Part shown: positions 1 through 13,300 of the stretch, in pieces | How the letters are laid out: the number at the start of each line of letters is the position of its first letter | Numbering within the stretch: position 1 is the stretch's first letter | Source: Lytechinus pictus | Lineage: Eukaryota; Echinodermata; Echinoidea; Temnopleuroida; Toxopneustidae | Assembly (NCBI RefSeq): GCF_037042905.1 | Contig: NC_087252.1 | Location: 2,177,501-2,241,500, forward strand | Direction of reading: 5' to 3' | Length of the DNA stretch: 64,000 bases | Translations under genes and position numbers: made by a program | The notes under the pieces: model-generated | The model's input: only the letters and a program-made list of their open reading frames with translations | The model's database searches: none | Told to the model about the DNA's origin: nothing

Positions 1-1068
1 ATGACGACGACAACGATGACGATGATAATAATAATGATAATAACAACAACAATAATAGTAATAATAATGATAGTAATAATTAAAATGATTAAAGAATATA
101 CATGTATTTATTTAGCGCAGTAACTATCTTTACATATTCTATAGCGCTGAAAGAGTGCAAGAGCTCACTACATGCTATATGTACTATCAAAATAAATAAG
201 TGTTTTATGAAAGCACATATAACATTAATAGTCCTGATTTCACAAAAAGAGAACGGAATGCAAATTGTTTTTTTTTCTTTCTGAAACTCTTATTGTCGGC
301 AGATTTTTTCGCCACAATTCGATGTCGGCAAAATACAGAACCCAAACTCTCGGCAAAATTGCATCCAAGGTCAAAGACATTCCGTAAGTATTTAAACCGT
401 ATCTTTCTATATAACTTATTCATTCAGGAACTATTATTATTTCTAAAAAAGATCATATTTATCAATTATGTTATCGTTATGCAGCGTTCTTTGTTTCTTA
501 CTTTTATAACCGAAAGGTCTATCCTAAGTAGAACTGAAATGTATAAGTACATATTATTCTTTTTAAATTACACAAACTTCTTACTTCCATTGTAGGACAC
601 ATTTGTCGCTTTTATGGCAATTATGCCATATGTCTTAACCCCCGAACTTTACACTTTTGAAATGGCTGCAAAATGAAGACGAAACATGATTCTGTGGAGA
701 AAGTTTATATGCATGAATAATACAGGTCACCTTTCATATGAAGTCAATTTTGTTCAAAAAGCATTTCGCCTAAGCATAATTATTCCTTTTATAGAGGAAT
801 TAAAATAAGGTTGGGAAGGACTCGATCACGATTTCAGCATGAACAATATCTTTCGACCTTTTGGTAAAAAGTGGAAATGAAGTCCATGAGCTATCGATAT
901 ATTTATACCTCTTCTCCCAGAATCGCATGTTTGTTTTTGGCAGTCATTTTAAAGTGTAGAGGGTTTCATTTTACACACCCGTATTTGTGCAACACCTCGT
1001 GAGAACTTTCGATTTTTAATTATGATTATGGAAACCACTATGGATATTATACTACTGCATGATTATAG
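1..1068. repeat. Gene A intron 12 fragment, duplicated in gene B; GAT/AAT microsatellite at left edge
   Basis: Starts with a degenerate (GAY/AAT)n run (1-83) matched at about 45672-45745. The rest aligns with gene B intron 12 up to 46682, for example the CGGCAAAATACAGA and CTGCAAAATGAAGACGAAAC-type blocks. No coding signal. Confidence 0.65.
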
Positions 1069-1305
1069 ATCTTGCGACGATCTTCGACGATGATTTAAGC
1101 CGGTTAAGAATGCTAATGACTTGCCTTGACGAAGACATGATGGAAAAGGTCTGCGAGAAAGTAGGTTTACCCCCAGATGCAGTAGGACCGAACACGCATA
1201 GTTCCGACAATGTTGATCTTCGACAATGGAGGGACAATCACTTACAATATACAGTGAAAGAAGTATTTTCAGAAATATATGGATTAATGACGAATAAAAC
1301 GAAAG
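1069..1305 (+). CDS. Gene A exon (13-like): death-fold unit
   Basis: Acceptor ATTATAG, donor GGTACG, phase 1 at both ends, 79 codons. Landmarks LRMLMTCLDEDMMEKVCEKV, LRQWRDNHL and VKEVFSEIYG. The intron sequence upstream (1-1068) aligns with 45670-46682 of gene B, including a GAT/AAT microsatellite at the left edge. Confidence 0.86.
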
Positions 1306-4300
1306 GTACGGACCGATAGGGTGGGATATAGCAGCTCCATACCAATTTTTGTGATAATTTTCTTTCCAGATGAACTGAACGATTGCGTTTCATCAGTAGC
1401 GGACCGTGACCCGGAGGAGACTAAGCATTGGAAGGGGCACAGCGTTGTTCACAAACAATACAGTGCCCCTCCAATTAACCATTGTCTCCTCCGGGTCACG
1501 GTCCGCCACTGGGCAATTCCATAAAATATGTACGTCCGACCCCCTCTATTTGGGACCTTCGTGAATTGTTTTTGTCTCTGATTTATTGTTCTTTTGACAG
1601 TCTGTGATGTACTCAAAGGACCATGACTTGGTCAGTTTATGAAGTTAAGTAAGAATTGACAAAAATGGGGGTCGGACGTACAAAAAGGTTGATCATTTTA
1701 TGGAACTGCCCCACTGCGTTTCATAATCTGTAGAAAAAAATCCTTAGGCTTCAAGAAACCAAAACGTTTTTTTCAACTTCTAATTATGATTATGTACAAC
1801 CATAATTTCCTATTTCCTATTCCTTTTATTATATAGTTTAAACAATACGTAAAAGGGAAACATGTGCCTCATATCTTTCTTTCGCAAATAAATACCTGAT
1901 CAGAATCACCCTCTTCTAATAAGCTTACAGATTACGAAGTAAAATGAAAATAATGCCAAAATTACTTTACACAACTATTGTAAAAGTTTTATAATTATGT
2001 TTCTTAACAACCTGAATATACATATTAAAGAGATAATAAAAATGTGTTGTTTTTCTCGATGGAAATCCACATTTTCAGTAAATTTTGTAACGGATCAAGA
2101 ACTTGAGTGGCTGGTGACTCAAGCGACAACTGATGATAAGGTGGGGGAATTTACCAGTAAAACAAGAATCCACTGGAAGAGATCAAAAAGGACAGCAAGA
2201 AAACTAAGGGGTAAGCTTATAGCTGTGACATTCTCGTCATGATGTTATCTATCTATTTTTTTAGGTTAAACCCTTGACATTGTGCACACATTTTACACTT
2301 AGATTAAATATGATTCGATTTTGATAACAACTGAGATGAGAAGTATCCGATTAAGAGCTTTTTAATATATATATATTAAAATCGAAGTCCTGTTTCACAT
2401 TGAATGAAATATGTCATAACTAAACTAAATAACTTCTAAATGCATAATTGTGCGTATATTCATTTTTACATCGAAATATCATGATTATCATTACATTAAG
2501 ATATACTCAGCTTATTGTCTGAAGACCAGGATGGAAAGTCTCAACCCCAGTTTGAGCGATCACTCTCACAAGAAGGGACGGGCAAAGAAAAGGCCGGTTC
2601 TCACGAAGAATCGCAGGAAGAAGATATATCCTCGGCGGATCTGGGGCAACAACTGAGGCGATGGAGAAGAAAGCATGTAGACAAATCTTTTCGAAAGTCA
2701 TTGAGATCAGCTTTCAAATCTGTAGGGCTAGAAGGTAAATACAATATGAAATCATATAGAAACATCCTTGACTGAATATTTTTATTTGTTCATAAGGTAA
2801 ACATTTTCTCATTCCCGTGTCATTATCGGACACTGGATTCGACGATAAATGAAATATCCAAAATATTAAGAAAATAGGAAAAAATATTTCGATATACAGT
2901 TACGGGTATTTCAGAGTTTGAATAGATTGAGGAAACGTTTGTTATGTTCAGACCCAATTATTCGTAGTCCGCCCCGAATTATTTTTGGTTGCAGTTAAAC
3001 ACGACACGATATAATTAAATCATATTCTCTTTGACGCACACTCTCCTTGTCATTCATATTATTCATTGGCTTCAGTGACACGAATCCTTAGATTGATACG
3101 ATTGTTACTATATCTTTAAATAAAATCATACAATTAGTAAAAAAAAGTGAAAGTAATTTCAAGTACGATAGTTCAGTTGGGAGTATTACACAAATAATGA
3201 TCATCTATGCATATTTGATTGATCCTAATAGAATGCATCGTAAACAAGACGCCACGGGAAAAGCTGTATGAAGTAGAGATTGTACGAGCAGCCTTTCACA
3301 TATTGATGAGGGACGTTTACCCCGTCATAGAAGCACTGGGATTAAACCAAAAGACGATTTCGAAGTACATGAGACAGTGTCCTGTTCTAGGCAAAGGATC
3401 GATGGATCTTCTGTTTCAGATTTGCAAAGGGACAACCAAATCGGAGAGCTACAATCGTCTTGATTTCTGTGTAAAGCTCACAAATATGGGTTATGTCGAT
3501 GTTGCAAGATCTATATATTTAGGTATGATATCACTGACCCATGGACTGTGCCAGGGTATTATGATGCAATGGGAGGGGGGCCTGTTTTTTCAATCGACTG
3601 ACATGGATAGTGCTCTGAAATAGTAATTTAAGCAATGAAAATATGCAATCATTTACCTTAGTCTCATATTCCGATTAGGAAAGTGGAAGTGCCATGATGT
3701 AGCGGTTCCGATTCTCACCTTGTAATCAGAAATGTGTGTGTTCGAATCCATCGCGTCCTTCCGTTCTTCGGCAAGGCGTCAATTACGGAAGCTTAAACGT
3801 GCAGCGCGAAGGCGAGTTGTTCAACTCGCCAAGGCGCCTTGTTTCGGCAAAAAAGGCGAGAAGGCGACTTGTACAAACTCGCCAAGGCGCCTTGTTTAAG
3901 ACGAGAAGACGAGAAGGCGACTTGTACAAACTCGCCTAAGCGCCTTGTCTAAGACGAGAAGGCGAGAAGGCGACTTGTACAAACTCGCCAAGACGCCTTG
4001 TTTAAGACGAGAAGACGAGAAGGCGACTTGTACAAACTCGCCTAGGCGCTTTGTCTGATAAGAGAAGGCGAGAAGGTGACTTGTACAAACTCGCCTAGGC
4101 GCTTTGTCTTTGATGAAAAGGCGTCTAGGCGACTTGTGCAAACTCGCCAAGGCGCCTTGTTTTAGACGAGAAGGCGAGAAGGCGACTTGTACAAACTCGC
4201 CTAGGCGCTTTGTCTTTGATGAGAAGGCGTCTATAGGCGACTTGTACAAACTCGCCAAGACGCCTTGTCTTAGACGAGAAGGTAATAAGGCGACTTGTAC

Positions 4301-7300
4301 AAACTCGCCTAGGCGCTTTGTCTTTGATGAGAAGGCGTCTAGGCGACTTGTACAAACTCGCCAAGGCGCCTTGTTTAAGACGAGAAGGCGAGAAGGCGAC
4401 TTGTACAAACTCGCCAAAACGCCTTGTTTAAGACGAGAAGGCGAGAAGGCGATTTGTACAAATTCGCCAAGGCGCCTTGTTTAGGACGAGAAGGCGAGAA
4501 GGCGACTTGTACAAACTCGCCAAGGCGCCTTGTTTAAGTCGAGAAACCGACTTGTGAAAGTCGCCAAGGCGCCTTGTTTAAGACGAGATGGCGAGAAGGC
4601 GACCGTGTACAAACTCGCCAAAGCGCCTTGTTTAAGACGAGAAGGCGACTTGTACAAACTCGCCAAGGCGCCTTGTTTAAGGCGAGAAGGCGAGAAAGCG
4701 ACTTGTACAAACTTACCAAGGCGCTTTGTTTAAGAAGAGAAGGCGAGAAGGCGACTTGCGCATATGGCCATGGCCGGCCGAGATCTAGACTTGCGCACGC
4801 GCGCTCGATCTCATCTGTAGGTACTGTACGTACATGGTCTAGAGATATAGGTAGTCTACATGTATATAGATCTAGATCTATAGGCCTACTACAAGTTAAC
4901 GATCATGGCAGACCAAACAGACGAGAACAAGAACAACGGAGACAGTACTAGCAGTGATGAGAACGGCGAGGAGAAGAAGCAGCATAATGTGAAGATTCTC
5001 TTTAGGATGGGACCGGACAGAGCTCGAGAGGTGGAGGCAGTGCGGGGGGCAAATAGAGCCGATTTAATCGAACTTTCACAACAAGTAAGTATACTGTATA
5101 GGCCTAACTAGGTCTAGATCTAGGTAGACTATAACAAGTTAGGCAATCACGTCGAATAGGGGACCGGCAAAAATAACACGAGAAGGGATAGGGTTTTAGC
5201 GTTAGGCCGCCGACTAGATCTAACGTTAGGCCTAGATCTCTAACTTAGGGTGGAGTGTAGGGTATGTTTGCCGGCTGGTCCCCTATTCGACGTGATTACC
5301 ACAAGTTACTTAGGCCATTTTCAGGGTCCCGTTTCATATTTAACCTGTTATCAATAACAAGTTGCAATAACTGTTAGACTATAAGCTACTGGAATCCTTG
5401 CATCTGATTGGCTGAGAGCAAATTTGTCAGAAATATCAGTTGTTACTGATAGTGATATTGTCGATATAAAAGTGATATAGGGCCTAGATCTAACGTTAGA
5501 GGCTAGATCTAGAGAATCTAACTTAGATCTAGACTAGTCTAGAGTACCGAATTGTGACCCCAGGACCAAAATCCAGTTGAAACCAATTGGAGCAAAACCA
5601 ATTGAAACCAGTTGCCAACTAAGTTTCAATTGGATCCAATAGAAACCAATTGAAACCAGTTGAAACCAATTGAAACCAGTTGAAACCAATTGAAACCAAT
5701 TGAAGCCAACTGGTTTCAATAGGGAAATTGGAACAACTGGTTCCAGTTGAACCAATTAGGCAACTGGAACCAGTTGGCAATTGGTTTCAACTGGTTTCAA
5801 TTGGAACCAGTTGGCAATTGGTTTCAACTGGTTTCAATTGAAACCAGTTGCCAACTGGTTTCAATAGGGAAATTGGAACAACTGGTTCCAAAAGCAAATT
5901 ATACGAAATAAAGTGTATCAGCAAGAAAAATCTTTCGGCTTTAACTTGATACCACATACACATATCGTTTGAGAAGATTTGATACCTAAATTATTTTTTC
6001 CCCCGCTTGTACCATTTTTTTTAATACTGCTTCTCTGCTCCTGAGTAGCGTATCCTGCGCTCAATGCCTGGATATATATGAATATATAAGCAAACCTCTC
6101 GAAATCGTCAAGAGATCGAGAAAAAAAGAAAAAATATGTATTGGTAGAAATCGTTCTGCTTGTTTATGTCTAGATATCTTTATTTTCAGCATTTACATCA
6201 AAATTATTTGGGTTTTCTTACGATCTGTAAACTGATATTACGTTCGAACTTTGAGCTAGATACGCGATGATATTCTCTGGTCTCTGTCTATAATGTTATG
6301 ACTTTTCGTACATCGAAAATAGTCGGGAGACTAGATCCTCAGAAATCATCCCCTCAAAGTCAAAGGGGAGTTACTATTCTATAGCTGAACCTTATTTTTA
6401 TTTATTTTTTTGGTGCTTACAATCATGTAAATAGGACTAAAACCAAGCCCATGAAACATCGGATATCACAGTCCGGCCGTGTATAAGTATGAACATTAGC
6501 TCGGGTCACTTGCAACGTTGGTATGTTTGCCCATAAATTGACGCCATCAAGAAATCGCTCGTTTCGCTACCGGCAATCGGTGTGTCCGGAGCCATATGAG
6601 AGGCCTTTCTAAAAATGCGTTTTAATAAATTCTTATCAATTTATATGAGTAATAATGGATTTCATTGTCTTCTACATGCTTTCCGCTTTAAATTGATATA
6701 TAGATCGCTATTTTTAGTGATTGGCTTTGAATGTGTACTTTAACTTCCATGCCTTCTGGTCACTCTAAAGAGGTTATTACATTATGAGGAGTTATGACCC
6801 CCTTAAAATGCATAAAGCGTCCTATTCCAGATCACTCGTATTGAGAAAATTTCCACTTTCCTATTTTTTCTTGTAACCAGATTATCATGATTATACACCA
6901 CATTTATATATGATGATTATTGCAAAACAGCAATTTACATTGGCTTGCTTTCAAATCACTATAAATTGATGGACAAATTTCAACTCGCTCTCACATGATT
7001 TTATATTAATTAGGAGGTGCGATGTTTGCAGTTAAATATTAAGAAAAGAAAAGAAAACAAATCATTTAACTTTCAAGAAGGGCTTCATATACATGATATA
7101 AATGCTTTAATAAATTATTTTAACATGAATTTTAGCCGTATGCCTATGTTTGCCTGGAGGGGGCGCCATCTTTTGAAAAGTACACAGGGGCGCCAAAATC
7201 AGGTCGGGCCCCCCGGGGTGTGAAATCCTGGATACACCCATGTAATGTTCACCACGATGGTTCTTTTGTTTTGTTTTGTTTTCTTGTTTATATTATTCTA

Positions 7301-10300
7301 ATTTTCATAACACATACATGGTTCATGTTCACCGAGATGGTTAAATCTTTTCTTTTCTTTTTTCATATTCCCTTTTTTTTTAATTATCTTCATACAATCT
7401 TTTTATTTTCATTATCACATACATGGTTTATGTTCACCAAGATGGTTCAATTCTCTTTTTTTCTTTTTGCATATTCCTTTTTTTTTAAATCTTCTTCATA
7501 TGATCTTTTTATTTCATTGTCACATACATGGTTTATGTTCACCAGGATGGTTCATCTTTTCTCTCTTTTTTGGGGTGATAATCTATTCGTTTTATACCAG
7601 TTTATTTTCATTGTGACGCATGTCATCTTTTAAATCTTGACATTTGCATACATTTATTTTTCATCTTGGGGGGGGGGGGGTGTTGTAGTACTTTCTTTAC
7701 ATTCATCCCTGGATCTCTTTAAGTGCAAGACATTTTGGCATATATCGAGCAAAATAAGCTATCACTATCGTCATCACCGCAACTATCATCAGTGGCAGCA
7801 GTTTCATCATCATCATCATCATCACCATCATCATCATCACTATCATCATCATCATCATCATCATCACTATCATCATCATCATCATCACCATCATCACTAT
7901 CATCATCATCACTATCATCATCATCATCATCACCATCATCATCATCACTATCATCATCATCATCATCACTATCATCATCATCATCATCATCACCATCACC
8001 ATCATCACTATCATCATCATCATCATCATCACTATCATCATCATCATCACCACCATCACTATCAAATCCACCACCACAATCATCACGATGATCATCACTA
8101 TTCTCGTCATTTTAACTGGAAGTAATACACATGCCCAGTCAGTGTTTCCACTCCTAAGAAATTTATTTCCTGGAATGGGATCCTAAATTTCCCGGAATTT
8201 GAATAAATTTCCTGGAATTAGTCCCCCCCCAAAAAAAAAAAAAAAAATAAATAAATAAAAAATGAATAAAAGACATAATCTTGTTTTTCTCTTGTGAATA
8301 TGTGACATGTACAGTATAATTTTGCTTGAGGTTATTCACGCGAAATTAGGAATGGAATAAATTTAATTCTGCGAGTGAGCGACAGTTTTGAGCAGTGGCA
8401 AGTTCCACTTCGTCGTTAGAATTTACTAGTTTCAGTGAAAACTGATTAAAAACATCTTGCTATATTATTTCTAATATTTCCTGGAATTGTTTCCTGACAA
8501 TTACCTGGAGATTGCCTGGTATTTCGGAATTTGGGTAAATTTCTTGAACTTGGAAACACTGGTTGGGGGCATTTTACGGGCGGGCTGTCTGGGGCCCTGT
8601 AAGGGATGAAATAGTTGTCTTTGGTGTTCTCGTTATCTCTGTAATGTAATAATTCTATTGCAAAGAAAATTAGCCATGACTCTTTTCAGCTACACTCAAC
8701 AGAAAACAAAAGTGGACACTTATTTTACTCGTATTATATCATGTACTAACCAAATAGATAGTCAGTGTCATACATCAAATTAAATAGGATAAGAATAAGG
8801 ATATTTATACATTATGCATGCAAGACTGAACACATAAAGACAAGGTAAATCTAACAAATCAAAAATGGCAAAATTGCACAAACACATAATGGAAAAAACT
8901 CGTTTAATGCAAGACTGAACACATAAAGACAAGGTAAATCTAACAAATCAAAAATGGCAAAATTGCACAAACACATAATGGAAAAACTCGTTTAATGATG
9001 CCACCTTCATAATGAAGGGGTTAGCATTGCTGTTTAAAGTTTTTGTGATTTTCACCACATTCACAGTCTAGTCCATCTTTACCTCCTTATTCCTGAAATT
9101 AACATAAACCTATAGGACTCTTCACAACATCCGATAAGCAATAAGGCCAGGAATAAGCCACAAATTCTTAATTTCCCCGAGAATAGGGGGTCATTTTTTC
9201 CAATCTAACTTGAGTACCCTAATAGAAGATACCCAATTTCAGACAAAAGAAGGCGATTTTGAACTTCGAGACTATGACAAGTACATCCCACTTGAATGCA
9301 CTACAATGGCCCAGCCCCCACCCCCGTTGATTTGAGGAACTAAAAAAAAAAATCTTTTTGATGCGCACATTTTCAAAGGTCGTTGTCCCACACCATTTCC
9401 CACTCGGTCGCCTCGCTCCCTCGCTTTGGTCCCCTGTTTAAAAAATCCTGGCTATGCCAGCTAGTGATCATAATTATTGTTTTATGTTTGCTATTTACAT
9501 TTCCCGGTATCCTACGTCAGGAACACACATTTCCATGAATATGTATTTTGTATTAATTCCTCCCCCAAAAAATCCACCCAAAATGGGATCCAAATCGTTA
9601 AAAAATGCGAAAGGTCCCTCCATCTGCGTACGGCATTGATTGCATTGTTTCAACGTTATTTTTCGGCAGTAAATTCAACAAAATATATTTTCATACGTCA
9701 TATTTCAATTTACTTTCATTTTCCTTCACATTATTCTCAAATATTTTCTTTTGTAATTTTTCAATAAAACTTACCATTCTAAAGTGTCCTACTATGCGTG
9801 TGCGAAAAGAGTAAAGAGACGACTGAAAGTATAACAGTTAAAGTTTAAGAATCCCTCTTATATACATGATTTGACATTAACAAAAATATGTATATTAATA
9901 AGTTTTTACACAACTAGTTGAGCAATTTCGATTAAATTATTGGACAACGATTGCCCGACAGGGTTATCCTTCAACCAATACTCAACTCAAATTGACCAAC
10001 TGTATGATAGAGTTTGCCCAATCTTAACATGCCCAAACTTTAGGCTAAAACGTGATTAACAGTTAGAAAACTGCAAAATTGCATGGTTGATTCAAAATGA
10101 CTCGGTTTGGGCAAAATTTACACACATTTGCAATGATGTTTCACAAACCATCGGTTGCCCAAAGACATAACAAAGACATAACAAAATTAAAAATGGGTTA
10201 GGAACACAAACTTAAGAGAAGGAAATTAGCACCCATAAAACTATGTTGATATTTTTGTCGAAATTTGGCTTGAAAGATCAATCTGTAGTTTTTCACAATA

Positions 10301-13300
10301 ACTCATTCAACTCCGTCTTGAAGTTTTGAGCTGACAAGTAACAGGGACTGGGGGACAGTAGGTCTGCGGATCAGTAGATGCTTTTCTTGTAACAACACAG
10401 ATCTTAAAATATACAGAGTGAGTCAGAAACAATGCAACACTTTTTAAATTGACTATTGTTATAAAAATGTGGGATTAACAGATTGTGTTTAGCATGTATG
10501 GATAGAGTATTATATTCATTTGTTGTTTGGAAACATTTGTTTTACTTTTGTGTTACGATTGCGCGCACAACAGCCATTGTTTAACAAAGAGTCAAAACCC
10601 ATTTGCGCCAAGACTTATAGAATTTATGTGCTGACAAAAGCAATGCATTGTTGATGATGACACAATGGGTTTTTCCCCAGACTCACTTATTGGCTCATAT
10701 CCAATAAATTTAATTCCCCACAAATTTGGTATCAAATCAAAGGGAAATAATTACTCTATCACAGTCAGGAGCAATAAATGTGATATCTTTTCTCATATTT
10801 GTGAGATGAACACTTTAAGAAGTGTAAAAAGATTTTCTGACTTGGCGCAAATGGGTTTTGCTTTTATGTCAAACAATAGCTGTTGTGCGCTCAACCGTAG
10901 CAGCAAAATTGAAGAAAATTTTACCAAACGACGAAGGGATACATCATCTATCCATACATGGTAACAAACCCTATGTCAATCCCATATTTGTAAAACAATG
11001 CTCAATTAAGAAAGTGTTGCATCATTTATGACTCACTCTGTACATTTTATTTACCATAGGCTTTACGCCTGCAAATAGTAAAGATTAGAAAGACTTCTTT
11101 GAACCCCAACACAGATTCGTATATCAATGATGCAATGTGCAAAATAACAATAGGCCTAACATTCATTAACATCGGAATTATTTATTCAGCAAAACCTCTT
11201 TTTTGTCCTTCATGAGATGGATTACTTAACAAAATACGACTCATATGTACAAAACAAAAAAAAATCAATCAATCAAAAAATCAATGTTTCATCTAGAACT
11301 CAAAAGGCACCTATCATGTATAGGTGCATTTTTATTTTTTTTCACCCGTAGTACTGCGCGTGATTATGAAGGCTTTTTGTTTATTTGTTTGATTGTGACA
11401 AGCTCCTTACGAGAAGCCTTTTCTCCTCGGCAAGAGGAAGTCTGCTTCAATTACACGAGGCTACGGTTTTGGATTTTCAGTCACAATCAAATATTCACAA
11501 GAGTGACTGCATGTTTTATTTTTTATTTTTTTTAATTAGGTGAATCTACATGCCGTTATTGATGGTCCCTATTACTCGCGTATTACCTAAAAAAAGAACA
11601 TTGAACTTAATTCCCTTGATGTGTTTTTTTTCTCCATCTCTCACACTTCCAGATGAAATATCATTAATATTATTTGAGTCACAAGAGATTTACAAGATAT
11701 TCGTAGAGTTCAGTTGCTTCTTCAACAGATTCAGGAAGCTGGAAATTGTGAACATCACCGACATACTGATTTACTACCTCAACAAACTCTTGGCTACATC
11801 CGTATGGTGGAAAATCAAGCGATATATTATTTGCAGTTTCCTGTACTTCGTCGAGTGAATAAGCAAGTGGCATCTTGTTATCTTCGGCTCCGTATATTTC
11901 AGGAACATAATACATTAAATCCGGTATCCCATATGGTGATTCTTCATTGGCCTGACTCCTGATTCGGTGTTGGTTCCACTCTTGAACAACAAGATCCAAG
12001 TCACGCTGAATTAGGTTTGTGAAACAAAATCGTAATGCTTCAACGTGAATTGGATTGGTATTGTCCAATCCACCATTATCGCGGAATTGCTTGAAAAGTT
12101 CAATCCAGAATCGAGATGAAAGCCTCCCAACATGTCCCCACCAAGATTCAATTCTTTGATTACTTGTTGAACGCCCATACATGAAACTTTTGTATCGATG
12201 GAACTCATCGTCATGATACCAACGAAGGGCAATTTGTACATCACGAATTTGACAATTTTCTGTTCCTCTGTCACTCCGTACGATTCGAGGTACTCCATTA
12301 ATTAATGAAATATAGTCTAAAAAAAATCGTGTGATATATCGCGGATTATTATTTGAACGCCCAACTTTAAGCCATAATACCTTCCGCGAAAATCCGTCGA
12401 TAGCAGAGTGAACTGCAAAACCATATGGTTTGAGTTTATCATAACCATCAATATGTATGACGTGATTTGGACCTCTATTAACGTATCTTCGTCGATGTAG
12501 ACGCCGATTCGATCTCCTCTCGACCCCATCAGGATCCATAGCTGACAGAAGCTCTCGCACCACTCTTTGTGTAGCAGATATTTCATGTCTGATTCTCAGT
12601 CTCCTCCACATCGCCCTGTAACCAAGGTTTTGTCCCGATCCACGCAATTCAAATGTAATGGCATTTATGATGTCATTTACGTTGCTCCGTCGATCAACTC
12701 TTCGCACTCTGAGACGTCGAATAATTTGTCGAATTCTTCTGATACCGATGGAAATTTCGTGACGCATATGCAGCAACAGGAGGATTTGTATTGCGGTAAA
12801 TCCCGCAATGTAATAGTGCTGAATCAGGTCATCTGATAAATCTTCCACCAACTCGCCAAGTGCTGCAGCCGTGTAGAATGGAGGTGGTTGTCCTGCTACC
12901 CCGAGAAAGGAAGCGAATATGAACACCTGAAAGACAAAAATCAAACAAACATATAAGAAACATTTTTTTATCTTGATTGGAAGGGCCAATCCACGCTAGT
13001 CGAAAAAAAATATGTACAACGTCCAATATATGGTCGTCCGCAAAACGTGGGTTTGAAATGCGCGTGGTTAAAAAACAGTGAAATGAGACATTAATTGTTA
13101 ATTGACCTTTGACCTTCACGTAGACAAGCATGCTCTTGTGTTGTAGAGACCCCCGTAGGGTAGAGACCCGGGAACGATATGCATTATAAACATAAATTGG
13201 ATTGGTTGCAGCATTACCAATAGCAGTCATAGGCCTATCTACCAAATTTAAACAAAATATATCAAAAAAATAAGAAATGGGAGCATTTTATGTGATTTTG

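Noticed and set aside
3685-3777. Possible tRNA gene
   Set aside because: A and B boxes are present but the cloverleaf arms do not pair well and the unit continues into a SINE body beyond the transposon.
3896-4733. Several overlapping frames on both strands with repeated LYKLAK / SLYKSP motifs
   Set aside because: They are translations of the 53-bp minisatellite array of the transposon end; the same repeat opens frames in all directions.
3818-4761. Array of repeats resembling a CRISPR array
   Set aside because: Units are contiguous and imperfect with no unique spacers, there are no cas genes, and the DNA is clearly eukaryotic.
7637-8125. Long open frame rich in His (also Ser or Met in other frames)
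   Set aside because: It is an (ATC)n microsatellite; any frame stays open. No start context or domain.
10665-10964. 99-codon open frame
   Set aside because: It lies wholly inside a palindromic mariner-type MITE and has no family resemblance.
12829-13245. 138-codon minus-strand frame overlapping the transposase 5' end
   Set aside because: It overlaps the transposase exon in another frame and crosses the predicted acceptor; no motif. It might hide the missing first exon, but I cannot place its borders.
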